From JAENVU01 sp963756815 (GTDB lineage: Bacteria > Actinomycetota > Acidimicrobiia > IMCC26256 > JAENVU01): DNA of 64,000 nucleotides. Position 1 is the first letter of the stretch. Each line of letters starts with the position of its first letter. The notes under the pieces are model-generated. The model was given only the letters and a program-made list of their open reading frames with translations, searched no databases and was not told the origin of the DNA. A program made the translations under genes and the position numbers. Shown here in pieces: positions 1-9,244 of this stretch. The stretch spans positions 62,001 to 126,000 of the forward strand of contig CAVWPR010000008.1 in NCBI GenBank assembly GCA_963756815.1. The letters are read 5' to 3'.

Positions 1-5
1 TGCGG

Positions 6-827
6 GTGGCCGACGACGACTTCCGTGATGCCGACGAGCAGACCTTCCGGCTGTTCGCCCTCGGCGCCGAGCTCTTCGGCGACGAGCCGACACTGCGCTT
101 CACACGCGTCATGGGCGCCGCGATGGCCGGTGTGGCCGACGCCGCGATCTCGCTGTTCCTCGTCGCGGTCGAGGATCCGATGCTGCGAGAGGGCTCCGAT
201 CCGGTGAGTCGCGCGAAGGCGGCCGAGAGCGCCACCTCCGCGTTGGTCGAGATCCCGCACGTCCTGGACGGGTTCTTCCGGGGTCACGTCGAGCTCGCGA
301 TCCGCCGGCAGCGCGCGTCGACCGCCTACGACGCCGGGCCGGGCGCGTTCCGGCTCGCGATCGGGTTCGTCGACCTCGTCGGCTTCACGCCGTTGACCCA
401 GGAGCTGTCGCCGGTCGCCCTCGCCGACATGATCGAGCAGTTCGAGATGACCGCACACGAGATCGTGTCGGCGAGGGGCGGCCGCGTCGTGAAGCACATC
501 GGTGACGAGGTGATGTTCGCCGCGGTCGACCCGGCCGCCGCCGCGCACATCGCGTTGGAGCTCGTGCACGCCTTCGACGACCGCGACGGCGTCGCGCCCC
601 ACGCCGGTCTCGCGTACGGCGCGGTGATGGGGCGGGGTGGCGATTACTACGGCTCGGTCGTGAACCTCGGCTCGCGCATCGCCGACATCTCGGTGCCGAA
701 CGAGATCCTGGTGACCGAGGACCTGGTGACCGCCGCCGGGTCGGATCCCGAGCTGCGCTTCGAGCCGGCGGGTCGCCGGCAACTGAAGGGGTTCGACGAG
801 CCGGTCGCGCTCTGGTCGCTCGGCTGA
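6..827 (+). CDS. Adenylate/guanylate cyclase domain protein, probably cut at its 5' end by the window edge
   Basis: Class III nucleotide cyclase, expected to make cAMP (or cGMP) from the triphosphate. About 110 residues of helical N-terminal region without a named domain precede the catalytic domain (about 117-260). Visible catalytic residues: metal-binding Asp123 in FVDLVGFTPL, Lys163 and Asp167 in KHIGDE, and the transition-state pair Asn220/Arg224 in NLGSR, so the site looks complete. The frame is open up to the window edge, so the GTG at 6 is only the first visible start; related actinobacterial cyclases carry longer regulatory N-termini. It ends 13 bases from the convergent racemase gene. 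Substrate preference is not settled by sequence alone. Confidence 0.85.
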   Translation: MADDDFRDADEQTFRLFALGAELFGDEPTLRFTRVMGAAMAGVADAAISLFLVAVEDPMLREGSDPVSRAKAAESATSALVEIPHVLDGFFRGHVELAIRRQRASTAYDAGPGAFRLAIGFVDLVGFTPLTQELSPVALADMIEQFEMTAHEIVSARGGRVVKHIGDEVMFAAVDPAAAAHIALELVHAFDDRDGVAPHAGLAYGAVMGRGGDYYGSVVNLGSRIADISVPNEILVTEDLVTAAGSDPELRFEPAGRRQLKGFDEPVALWSLG

Positions 828-840
828 ACCGTGGTCGGCG

Positions 841-2010
841 TCACGCGAGGACGCCCGACGCCTTCAGCGCCGCGACCTCGGGCTGCGAGAAGCCCCAATC
901 GGCGAGGGCCGTGTCGGTGTCGGCGCCCGGGACGACGGGCGCGCGTTCGACCGCGCCGGGAGTGCGCGAGAACCGAGGCGCCGGTGCGGGCTGGGGCGCG
1001 CCGTCGACCTCGGTGAACGTGCTTCGCGCGCGACGTTGTGCGGGTGCGCCCGCGCCTCGTTCATCGTGAGCACGGGCGCGAAGCAGACGTCGTGGCCGGC
1101 GAAGAACTCGACCCACTCGGTCGCGCGTCCGAGTGCGGAAGAGCGTCGGCCATCCGCTCCTTGAGCCCGGGCCACTGCCGACTGGTCCATCTGGGTCGCA
1201 GGGTCGAGCTCGATGCCGAGCGGGCGCGAGCAGCGCGGGCGAGCTCGGCGTAGAACTGCGGCTCGTAGCTCGCGATCGAGACGTACTCGCCGTCGCTGCG
1301 TCTCGTACACGCCGTAGAAGTGCGCGCCACCGTCGAGGAGGTTGGTGCCCCGCTCGTCGGACCAGAAGCCCATCGCGCTGAGGCCGACGAAGACGCTCAT
1401 CAGCATCGCCGAGCCGTCGACCATCGCCGCGTCGACCACCTGGCCGTCGCCGCTCGTGCCCCGCTCGACGAGCGCGGCGAGGATGCCGAACGCGAGCAGC
1501 AGGCCGCCGCCGCCGAAGTCGCCGACGAGGTTGATCGGCGGGACGGGCGGTCCGCCGGCCGACCCGATGTGCGCGAGCACGCCGGCGAGCGCGATGTAGT
1601 TGATGTCGTGCCCGACGTCGTTGGCGAGCGGGCCGTCCTGGCCCCAGCCGGTCATCCGGCCGTAGACGAGCCGCGGGTTGCGGGCGCGACACTCGTCCGG
1701 CCCGACGCCGAGCCGCTCGGCGACGCCGGGTCGGAAGCCCTCGATGAGGACGTCGGCGCGCTCGCAGAGCCGCAGGACGTTCGCCGACGCCGTCGGGGTG
1801 CTTGAGGTCGATGCCGACGCTGCGCCGGTTGCGGTCGAGGCTCGCGTACGGCGACGCCGGCATCGTGCCCGCGCCGGACGCGACCGAGGTCGCGCGGTCG
1901 AGCCGGAGCACCTCGGCGCCGAGGTCGCCGAGCGCCATGCCCGCGAACTGCGTCGGCCCGATGTTCGGCAGCTCGATGACCTTGATCCCGCGGAGCGGTC
2001 CTCGTCCCAT
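841..2010 (-). CDS. mcr: Alpha-methylacyl-CoA racemase (CaiB/BaiF family III), frameshifted
   Basis: Expected to interconvert (2R)- and (2S)-methylacyl-CoA esters so that branched or sterol side-chain acyl-CoAs can enter beta-oxidation. The deduced protein closely follows the mycobacterial Mcr pattern: N-terminal IKVIELPNIGP, then TGWGQDGPL, GHDINYI (catalytic His-Asp), NLVGDFGGGG (catalytic Asp), YEPQFYAEL (catalytic Glu region) and C-terminal PAPRFSRTPG. These lie in different frames: at least four one-base shifts fall near 1785, 1305, 1235 and 1030, so the gene reads through only after correction. The ATG at 2010 lies 8 bases after the preceding amidohydrolase stop, indicating one operon with the three amidohydrolases. 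All catalytic motifs survive, which argues for sequencing error rather than a pseudogene. Confidence 0.8.
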   Translation of the reverse strand: MGRGPLRGIKVIELPNIGPTQFAGMALGDLGAEVLRLDRATSVASGAGTMPASPYASLDRNRRSVGIDLKHPDGVGERPAALRARRRPHRGLPTRRRRAARRRAGRVSRPQPAARLRPDDRLGPGRPARQRRRARHQLHRARRRARAHRVGRRTARPADQPRRRLRRRRPAARVRHPRRARRAGHERRRPGGRRGDGRRLGDADERLRRPQRDGLLVRRAGHQPPRRWRALLRRVRDAATASTSRSRATSRSSTPSSPALLAPARHRARPCDPDGPVGSGPGSRSGWPTLFRTRTRDRVGRVLRRPRRLLRARAHDERGAGAPAQRRARSTFTEVDGAPQPAPAPRFSRTPGAVERAPVVPGADTDTALADWGFSQPEVAALKASGVLA

Positions 2011-2018
2011 GGATGGTC

Positions 2019-2930
2019 CTATGCGTCGAGCTTGTAGGCCTTGATCGCGTTCTCGCGGAGGAACTTCGGCCAGACGTGGTCGCGGAAGGCGACGTCGGGC
2101 AGCTCGGCGAAGATGCGGTCGTACGTGAGGCCGGCGGGGAAGTAGCCCGACCACATCACCTTGTCGGCGCCGCGGGTGTTCGCGTAGTCGATCGACCTCC
2201 TTCGGGTAGTACTTCGGCGCGAACGCGGTGGTCGAGTAGTAGAGGTTCGGCCACTTGAGCATGAGCTTCACCGCGAGGTCGGCCCACGGCTCGGCGCCGT
2301 GACGCATCACCACGCGCAGCTCCGGGAAGAACCAGCAGATCTCGTCGAGGTGCGACACGAGCTGGGGCTGGAACGGGATGCGCGGGCCCGGGCACGCCGA
2401 TCGTGGTCGCGAACGTGACGTCGAGCTCCACGCACTTGGCGTAGATGGGGAAGAACTTCTTGTCGTTCAGCGCCACCTGCGGGTACAGCCCCGCGGGGAA
2501 CGCGCTCACCGACTTCAGGTCGAACTCGTCCGCGATGCGCTGGATCCGCCGCACCGCGTCCATGCCCTGGTTCGGGTCGACCCCGATGCCGGCGGCGAAC
2601 CGATCGGGGTGCTCCCGCACGGCGCGGGCGCCGTTGCCGCCGTCGTCGACGTTGGTGATCACCTTGGTGATGCCGTGCCGGTCCATCTCCGCGAGGAGGA
2701 AGTCGACCGGGTCGCCGAGCTCGTCGGCCTCGATGTGCACCGGGTCCTTGAACATGTAGCCGGCCGGGAACTCGAGGCTTCCCTCCCCGGATTTCGACTC
2801 CGCGTCACGCGTCTGCTTGCGGATGAACTCGTAGAACTTGTGCATCTCCTCGCGCGACTTGGGGATGCCGGTGGCGGTGTCGATGACGCCGCCGGCGTGC
2901 GCGGCCTCGTAGGCGGGGTTGTCGACTCAC
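2019..2930 (-). CDS. Amidohydrolase family 2 (ACMSD-like TIM barrel), paralogue 1 of 3, frameshifted
   Basis: Metal-dependent hydrolase or decarboxylase of the amidohydrolase_2 family; substrate unknown. Recognisable blocks shared with its two neighbours are FPAGYMFKD, AEMDRHGITK, HPDRFAAGIGVDPN, SAFPAGL, NDKKFFPIYAKCVELD, ICWFFPEL, MRHGAEPWADLAVKLMLKWP and FRDHVWPKFLRENA. The GTG start at 2930 overlaps the upstream paralogue's TGA (GTGA) and needs one extra T removed just after it to read SDNPAYEAAHAGG. Further shifts occur near 2380 and 2200. The stop is at 2019, just before mcr. The ACMSD-like label is a fold-level guess. Confidence 0.7.
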
Positions 2931-3828
2931 TGGGTGCGGTCCTCGATCTTGAGCAGGCGTATCGGCGTTCTCGCGCAGGAACTTCGGCCAGACGTGGTCG
3001 CGGAAGCCGACGTCGGGCAGCTCGCTGAAGATTCGCTCGAGGCTCAGGCCCATCGGGAAGTAGCCCGCGTAGAGCACCTTGTCGGCGCCGCGGGTGTTCG
3101 CGAAGTACACGATGTCGTCGGGGTAGTGCTTCGGTGCGAACGCGCTGGTGGAGTAGTAGAGGTTCGGCCACTTGAGCATCAGCTTCATCGCGAGCGCGGT
3201 CCACGGCTCGGCGCCGTGGCGCATCACGAACTTGAGCTCGGGGAAGAACCAGCACACCTCGTCGATGTGCGCCACGTCCTGGCACGCCATCGGCACCCGC
3301 GGCCCGGGGACGCCGGCGTTGACGAAGATCGGGATGTCGAGCTCCACGCACTTCGCGTAGAGCGGGTACATCTTCTTGTCGTTGATCGGCACCTGGGGGA
3401 GCAGACCGGCGGGGAAGCACTGCGCCGAGCGGACGTCGAGCTCGCGTACCGCCGGCGTCGAGCTTGCGCACCGCCTCCATGCCCTCGTTCGGGTCCACGT
3501 TGAAGCTGGCGACGAACCGGTCCGGATGCTGCGCGACCGCCTCGCGCGCGACCGGGTTGGTGGAGACGTTGAGCATGCCGACGGTGATGCCGAACCGGTC
3601 CATCTCCGCCAGCAGGACCGCCACCGGATCGTCGACCTCGCCGTAGTCGGGGACGTCCTTGAACATGTACTGCGCGGGGAAGGTGAACTGCTCGCGTGCT
3701 TCCTTGTCGAGGATCCCGGCGTTCATCTGCGCGTAGTGCTCGTGCTTGCGCTGCTCGGGCGAGGCCGGCACGCCGATCATGGTGTCGACGACGCCGCCGC
3801 GCCAGGCGTCGAAGTACGCGTCAGTCAT
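2927..3828 (-). CDS. Amidohydrolase family 2, paralogue 2 of 3, frameshifted
   Basis: Same family as both neighbours, with blocks FPAQYMFKDVPD, LLAEMDRFGITVGML, HPDRFVASFNVDPNEGMEAV, INDKKMYPLYAKCVELDIP, EVCWFFPELKFVMRHGAEPW, LKWPNLYYSTSAFAP and YANTRGADKV-like (here FANTRGADKV). The chosen ATG at 3828 gives MTDAYFDAWRGGVVDTMIG, equivalent to the start regions of the paralogues. A shift near 3445 moves the frame just before INDKK, and another near 2960 is needed to reach IRLLKIEDRTQ and the TGA that overlaps the next gene. The WFFPEL and RHG blocks probably carry metal or substrate residues, but I cannot assign individual ligands. Confidence 0.7.
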
Positions 3829-3911
3829 GTCGCTGACCCGCCGGGAGGGCCCGTTGCCTGCGCGCACCACACCGCACCGAGACTCCGGTGCGGTTGTCGG
3901 GCTGCTGCGGG

Positions 3912-4800
3912 TCAGTCATCGAGCTGGAACACCCGCCGCGCGTTGTCGCGCAGGAACTTCGGCCAGACGTGGTCGCGGAACGGCACGTCCGGCATCTCCG
4001 TCCAGATGCGCTCGAGCGTGAGTCCCATCGGGAAGTAGCCGGCGTACATCACCTTGTCGGCGCCACGCGTGTTCGCGTAGTGGATGACGTCCTTCGGGTA
4101 GTACTTCGGCGCGAACGCGCTGGTGGAGTAGTAGAGGTTCGGCCACTTGAGCATGAGCTTCACCGCGAGGTCGGCCCACGGCTCGCACCCGTGCCGGGTC
4201 ACGAACTTCAGCTCGGGGAAGAACCAGCACACCTCGTCGATGTGCGCGACGTTCTGGCACTCGAACGGCACCCGCGGCCCGGGCACGCCGGCGCACACGC
4301 AGATCGGGATGTCGAGCTCCACGCACTTCGCGTAGAGCGGGATAGAACTTCTTGTCGTTGATCGGCACCTGCGGCGACATGCCCGCGGGGAACGCCGTCG
4401 CCGCCTTCGCGCCGAGCTCCTTCACCGCGGCCTCGAGCTCGCGGACGCCCTCCATGCCCCGGTTCGGGTCGACCTCGAAGCTGCCGAAGAAGCGGTCCGG
4501 GTGGTCCTTGATGATCCGCTGGGTGCCCTCGTTGTGGTGGCTGGTCCCGAGCATCGCCTTGGCGATCCCGTGGCGGTCCATCTCGGAGAGGACGTAGCCG
4601 ACCGGGTCGTCCATGTGCTCCTCGAGGTGGGGCACGTTCTTGAACATGTACTGCGCCGGGAACTCGAAGTCCTCCCGGCTCTCACGGTCGAGCAGCTGCT
4701 TGCGCAGGAAGTCGTACCAGCGGCGCGGGTCCCCGGTCGGGACGCTGAGCATCAGGTCGATGGCGCCGAAGCTGCGGATCTCGTCAGGCGTCAGGGTCAC
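3912..4800 (-). CDS. Amidohydrolase family 2, paralogue 3 of 3 (first in the operon), one frameshift
   Basis: The cleanest of the three tandem paralogues, about 295 residues after correction. The N-terminus (MTLTPDEIRSFGAIDLML) is followed by FPAQYMFKNVP, LSEMDRHGIAKAML, HPDRFFGSFEVDPNRGMEGV, AFPAGMSPQVPINDKKFYP, then after a one-base insertion in a CCC run near 4343 by YAKCVELDIPICV, VCWFFPELKFVTRHGCEPW and FRDHVWPKFLRDNARR. The GTG at 4800 is the only upstream start that includes the conserved N-terminus. It follows the cytochrome c gene by 54 bases on the same strand, while an 83-base gap separates it from paralogue 2. Substrate unknown. Confidence 0.75.
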
Positions 4801-4854
4801 GGCGGCGGACCCTACCGGCGGATCTGACGCATCGTCAGATTCGCCGGGACGTCG

Positions 4855-5334
4855 CTACGGCTTCGTCGCTGCGCCCTGCCGCCACGTCGGCACGCTCGGC
4901 GCACGGGGCTCGAGCGACCGGAGGTACGTCACGATCTGCTGCACCTGCTCGGCGGTCAGCGTCCCGCCGTAGTCGATGCTCCACGCCGGCATCTCCGTCC
5001 CCGGCACCCCGCCGGCGACGAGCGCGGCGATCTGCGCGTCGGACGTGCTCTTCAGGAACTCCTTCGAGTTCAGCGTGGGCGCGCTCCCGCCGGACGCGTT
5101 CTTCCCGTGACACTGCGCGCAGCTCGCGGCGAACGTCTGACGGCCGATCGCGGTGTAGCTGATCGTCTGCGAGTGGGCGGCCGCGCGCCGGAGGCTCGGC
5201 TCGCGCACGCGGTACGTCACGAAGCCGATGAGGAGCAGCGCCATGAAGACGAGCCCTGCCGCGAGGTAGCGGTTGAGGCTGCGTTCGAGCCATGCCGGCT
5301 CGAAGGGCGGCGGTTCGGGTCGTTCGCGCGGCAC
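4855..5334 (-). CDS. Membrane-anchored monohaem cytochrome c
   Basis: 159-residue class I c-type cytochrome with one N-terminal membrane anchor (about 23-40), haem attachment site CAQCH at 72-76 and a likely axial Met115 in GTEMPAWS. The haem domain should face the cell exterior and take electrons from the Rieske protein. The GTG start at 5334 lies one base after the Rieske stop at 5336, so the two are translated together. It has a single haem, unlike the dihaem QcrC usual in Actinobacteria, and it comes last in the cluster instead of first. Confidence 0.9.
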   Translation of the reverse strand: MPRERPEPPPFEPAWLERSLNRYLAAGLVFMALLLIGFVTYRVREPSLRRAAAHSQTISYTAIGRQTFAASCAQCHGKNASGGSAPTLNSKEFLKSTSDAQIAALVAGGVPGTEMPAWSIDYGGTLTAEQVQQIVTYLRSLEPRAPSVPTWRQGAATKP

Positions 5335-5335
5335 G

Positions 5336-5833
5336 TCAGGCCTTCCCGATGCAGCCGGGACCCTTGGGCGGGGTCAGGAAGCGCTTCGCACCTCGGGGCG
5401 GTCCCGTGATCTGGACGGCGGTGTCGACGACGACGGTGTCGCCGGCGATGGCCACGTGGTAGCGGTCCATGCCACGCGGCGCGGGCCCGGTGATGTACTC
5501 GCCGGCGAGGTCGTAGATCGACCCGTGGCACGGGCACTCGAAGCGGCCGCTGCTGTCGCAGAACGGGACGTGACACCCGAGGTGCGGACACTTCTGCGAG
5601 AGCGCGAACAGGTAGTTGTCCGCGTTGACGACGTACATCCGTCCGGCGGGGACGTAGGTGCTGGTTCCCGGCGCGAAGCTCGAGACCGAACCGACGTCGA
5701 TCCGGGCACCGGTGGATCCGGCCGTCAGCGGACGGAGCGCCTCGTAGCCCGTGTAGGCCGCGGCGCCGACGAGCAGCGCACCGCCCAGCTTCCACCCGTC
5801 CCGGAGGAACTTCCGTCGCGGCGTCTCTTCCAT
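5336..5833 (-). CDS. Rieske iron-sulfur subunit of the quinol:cytochrome c reductase
   Basis: 165-residue Rieske protein. 2Fe-2S ligands are Cys82 and His84 (CPHLGC) and Cys100 and His103 (CPCHG); Cys87 and Cys102 would form the stabilising disulfide. An N-terminal RRKFL followed by a hydrophobic stretch (about 15-30) resembles a Tat-type signal anchor. The ATG at 5833 is chosen over an upstream in-frame GTG because AGGAG sits about 5 bases before it and it falls just after the cytochrome b stop at 5842. It transfers electrons from quinol at the cytochrome b Qo site to the cytochrome c encoded next. Confidence 0.92.
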   Translation of the reverse strand: MEETPRRKFLRDGWKLGGALLVGAAAYTGYEALRPLTAGSTGARIDVGSVSSFAPGTSTYVPAGRMYVVNADNYLFALSQKCPHLGCHVPFCDSSGRFECPCHGSIYDLAGEYITGPAPRGMDRYHVAIAGDTVVVDTAVQITGPPRGAKRFLTPPKGPGCIGKA

Positions 5834-5841
5834 GGGAACTC

Positions 5842-7194
5842 CTAGAACTCGACGTACGAATGGGTCCACGGGGCGATGAACTGCCAGCCCGGTCCGCGGA
5901 AGAAGACGCCGATCACGGTGAGCACCACCGCGATCGCGAGCAACGTGCTGAAGAGGAGGACCGCGACCTTCCGGTGACTCGCGCGGGTGTCCGGGTTGCG
6001 GTCGATGTACGGCAGGAGCAGCAGGACGAGCACGGCCCCTGCCGGGACGAGGATGCCGGCGACCAGCGGGTCGAAGTGCGAGAGCAGCTCCTGGAGACCG
6101 GCGAAGTACCAGGGCGCCTTCGCCGGCTCCGGCGTCACGTTCGGATTCGCGAGACCTCGGAGTGGCGCGCTGAACGTGACGGCGAGTCCGAGCACGACCG
6201 CTGCGGTCCCGAGCGCGACCACCACGTGGCGGACGAGGAGGTGCGGCCAGGTGAAGACCGTGTCGTCGACGGGTCGCTCCTCCTCCGTGATCGACTCGCG
6301 GTCGACGACGCCGAGCAGGCGGACGCGCCCGCCGTACAGCTCGGGCTGGGCATCGGCCATCGGTGTCGCCGCGGCCGCGGCGGCCGGGCGATCGGTCGCC
6401 TCCTCCGCGAACGCGCCGACGCTCGTCCGCTGCACCGCGAAGCCGTCCTTGCGCACGCGCCAGATGTGGACGGCGAGCATCAGCACGAGGAGCGACGGCA
6501 GCACCGCGACGTGCAACGCGTAGAAGCGGGTCAGGGTGTTCTGACCCACCTGCGGACCACCGATGAGCAGGTCCTGGGTCTTCCCGCCGACGAGCGGGAT
6601 GTAGTGCACCAGCCCGGTGCCGACGGTGACCGCCCAGTAGGAGAGCTGGTCCCAGGGGAGCAGGTAGCCGGTGAACGAGAACCCGAGGGTGATCAGCAGC
6701 AGCGTCACGCCGATGACCCAGTTGAACTCACGCGGACGCTTGTACGCACCGGCGTAGAAGACACGCAGGAGGTGCAGCAGCACGACGAGGACCATCAGGT
6801 GCGCGGCCCAACGATGGATGTTGCGGATCAGCTGGCCGAAGCCCACACCGGTCTTCAGCTTCTGCATGTCGCCGTAGGCCGAGTTCACCGAGGGCGTGTA
6901 CACGAACATGAGGTACACGCCGGTGGCGAGCAGGATTCCGAAGAGCACCGCGGCGATGAACCCCAGGCGGTACGAGTACCGGTTGCGCAGCACGCGCTTC
7001 GGGATCTTCACCGGGTACAGGTGGAGGAAGAAGTTGCTGAACGACTGCAGCGCGCGACCGCGCGGCGTGTCGAGCTGCGCGTGGCGGAACACCGAGCGGT
7101 ACGCAGCGCTGCGCTTCAGGCGGGCCGTGATCCCGTGATCCACGGATGTGCGGCCGGGTTCCAGCCCGTCTCGTTCGATGTCGGTGTCAGCCAC
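5842..7194 (-). CDS. Cytochrome b subunit (b6f-like, with C-terminal subunit IV-like part)
   Basis: 450-residue integral membrane quinol-oxidising subunit. Four haem ligands are visible: His127 and His141 (NIHRWAAH...LLH), and His228 and His243 (ALHVA...AVHIW). The 15-residue spacing of the second pair is the b6-type spacing. A poorly conserved Ala/Asp-rich linker (about 260-310) leads into the subunit IV-like half with the Qo motif APWYFAGLQELLSH and three further membrane spans. The GTG at 7194 overlaps the upstream flavoprotein stop at 7187. Both halves in one chain is usual in Actinobacteria and Firmicutes-type menaquinol complexes. Confidence 0.9.
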   Translation of the reverse strand: MADTDIERDGLEPGRTSVDHGITARLKRSAAYRSVFRHAQLDTPRGRALQSFSNFFLHLYPVKIPKRVLRNRYSYRLGFIAAVLFGILLATGVYLMFVYTPSVNSAYGDMQKLKTGVGFGQLIRNIHRWAAHLMVLVVLLHLLRVFYAGAYKRPREFNWVIGVTLLLITLGFSFTGYLLPWDQLSYWAVTVGTGLVHYIPLVGGKTQDLLIGGPQVGQNTLTRFYALHVAVLPSLLVLMLAVHIWRVRKDGFAVQRTSVGAFAEEATDRPAAAAAATPMADAQPELYGGRVRLLGVVDRESITEEERPVDDTVFTWPHLLVRHVVVALGTAAVVLGLAVTFSAPLRGLANPNVTPEPAKAPWYFAGLQELLSHFDPLVAGILVPAGAVLVLLLLPYIDRNPDTRASHRKVAVLLFSTLLAIAVVLTVIGVFFRGPGWQFIAPWTHSYVEF

Positions 7195-9008
7195 GGGCCA
7201 GCTCCCTCGCGTGAACCATCGACAGTGCGCCCGGCGGGCAGCGGTTGACGCACAGGCCGCAGCGGATGCAGAGGTCTTCGTCGAGCAGGAGCACCGACTG
7301 CTCGACGTCGCCGAGCCCGACGTGATCGGCGCGGGCGATCGTGATGCAGTTCGGCGGGCACACGTCGACGCACAGCCCGCAGAGGATGCAGAGCTCCGGG
7401 GACAACATGACGTTGTCGAAGCACCGCAGGCACCGCAGACCCTCGAGGCGCGCCTGACGCTCGTCGTAGCCGAGCTCGACCTCGCCGAAGCCGACGCGAC
7501 GGTCCGTCGGCGTCGACGGGATCGCCTGGCGGGGGATCGCGTCGTAGTCGCTGTCGAGCCGCCGGAACCCACTGCGGAGCTCGACCCGGACCGAGCGGTT
7601 CGGGGGCGGCGGCGACGCCTCCGACGTGCCGGTGAGGACCCCGTGGATCGATGCGGCGGCGCGCCGGCCGTCGGCGATCGCGTCGATCAGGTTCCGCGGG
7701 CCGTGGGCCACGTCGCCGCCGGCCCAGATGCGCGGGTCGGACGAGCGCAGCGAGCCCGGGTCGATCCGGAGGCCGCCGGCGGGAGTGCGCTCGAGGTCGA
7801 TGCCGGCGAGGAAGTCGACGTCGGCCGCCTGGCCGACCGCGAGGATGACCGTGTCGGCCGGGAGCACCTCCTCGGTGTCCGGCGCGAAGGAAGGGGCGAA
7901 GCGCCCGTCGGCGTCGAACACCGAGGTCACCGCGATGGTCTCGAGCCCGGTCAGCCGCCCGTCGCCGACGAAGCGGTGCGGGCCGCGCCGGTAGACGATG
8001 CGGATGCCCTCACGCTCCGCCTCGTCGATCTCCTCGGGATCCGCCGGGATCTCGTCTGGGGACTCGAGGGCGACGATCGTCACGTCGCTCACCCCGGCGC
8101 GTCGGGCCGCGCGTGCGACGTCGAGCGTCGTCGTCATCGCGCGCCGAGCGTCCTCGTCCGCGGTGGCCGGGCGGGCCACCGCGGCGGGGACCTCACCGCC
8201 GTCGGCGGCGGCACGGAGCGCGGTGCGGGCGGCATCGAACGCGACGTTGCCGCCGCCCACGACCACGACCCGGTCGCCGAGGTCGACGTGGAAGCCCTGG
8301 TTGACGTTCAGGAGGTACTCGACCGCGCGGAGCACGCCGTCGAGGTCGTGGCCGGGCAGGTCGAGGTCGCGGGCGCGTCCGGTCCCGACCGCGAGGAACA
8401 ACGCGAGCGTGCCGCTCGAGGAGCGCGTCGATCGAGTGCGTGTCGCCGATCCGGGCATCGGTCTCGACGTCGATGCCGAGCTCGACGATCGCGTCGATCT
8501 CCCGCGCGATGAGCGCGCGAGGGAGCCGGTACTCCGGGATGCCGAGCACCATCATCCCGCCGAGGCGGTCCTGCGCCTCGTAGACGGTGACGGGGTGACC
8601 GGCGAGCCGGAGGTCGCAGGCGGCGGCGAGTCCGGCGGGTCCGCCGCCGATCACGCCGACGCTGGGCCCGGTGGCCGCGGGGACGTCTCCGTGCGCGGCG
8701 TGCCACATCGTGTTCGCGGCGAAGCTCTCCACGCCGAAGCGCTCGGTGACGAACCGCTTGAGCGCGCGGATCGAGACCGGGGCATCGACGCTGCCCCGCC
8801 GGCACGCACGCTCGCACGGCGCCGCGCAGACCCGGCCGCACACCGAGGGGAACGGGTTCGGGCCGCGGGCGACGAGGTACGCGTCCTCGAACCGGCCTTC
8901 GGCGATCGCGGTGACGTACGCGCCGGCGTCGGTGTGGACGGGGCAGGCCGCGCGGCACGGCTCGTTGTCCCAGAGCCATTGCGCATCGGGGGCCGCGGGT
9001 ACCGACAT
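7187..9008 (-). CDS. GltD-like FAD/NAD(P)H oxidoreductase with C-terminal double 4Fe-4S domain, one frameshift
   Basis: About 606 residues. The N-terminal GltD-type iron-sulfur region has CRAACPVHTDAGAY, CGRVC, CERAC; it is followed by an FAD Rossmann motif VIGGGPAGLAAA, a nucleotide-binding GGGNVAFDAART, an FAD-closing GGDVAHGP, and a ferredoxin tail with CILCGLCVDVCPPNC and CIRCGLCVNRCPP. One frameshift near 8425 joins LLERHARV to LFLAVGTG. Its ATG overlaps the preceding gene's TGA and its stop overlaps the cytochrome b start. Such proteins pass electrons between NAD(P)H and ferredoxin-type carriers; here the position suggests electron input to, or output from, the quinol/cytochrome chain, which is inference. 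Confidence 0.85.
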
Positions 9009-9241
9009 CAGATCTGCTTCCGGCGCTGCAGCACACGGAGGCCCCACGCAAGGGCCAGCAGGCCGACGAAGAAGATCGTGGTGGCGACGGCCACCAGGCT
9101 GCTCCGGGTCTTGCCGTGCGTCGTGAGCACCGCGTTCGTCCCGTACACGAGGACGCCGATCCCGACGATCGCGATCGCGACCACGGTCAGGACGGCGCGG
9201 AGCCATCCGATGGCGGCAGGGGGTTCGAAGTCTTCGCTCAT
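9008..9241 (-). CDS. Small two-span membrane protein
   Basis: 77 residues with two hydrophobic spans (about 14-35 and 49-69), a short acidic N-terminus and a basic C-terminal tail (RRKQI). No family recognised. It lies between the cupredoxin lipoprotein (3-base gap) and the GltD-like flavoprotein (ATG/TGA overlap), so it is co-translated with the respiratory cluster and may be an accessory or assembly subunit. That role is inferred from position only. Confidence 0.7.
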   Translation of the reverse strand: MSEDFEPPAAIGWLRAVLTVVAIAIVGIGVLVYGTNAVLTTHGKTRSSLVAVATTIFFVGLLALAWGLRVLQRRKQI

Positions 9242-9244
9242 CGG

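Noticed and set aside
841..2358. A single 505-codon protein combining amidohydrolase and CoA-transferase sequence
   Set aside because: The join is produced by frameshifts; the racemase has its own ATG at 2010 eight bases after the amidohydrolase stop.
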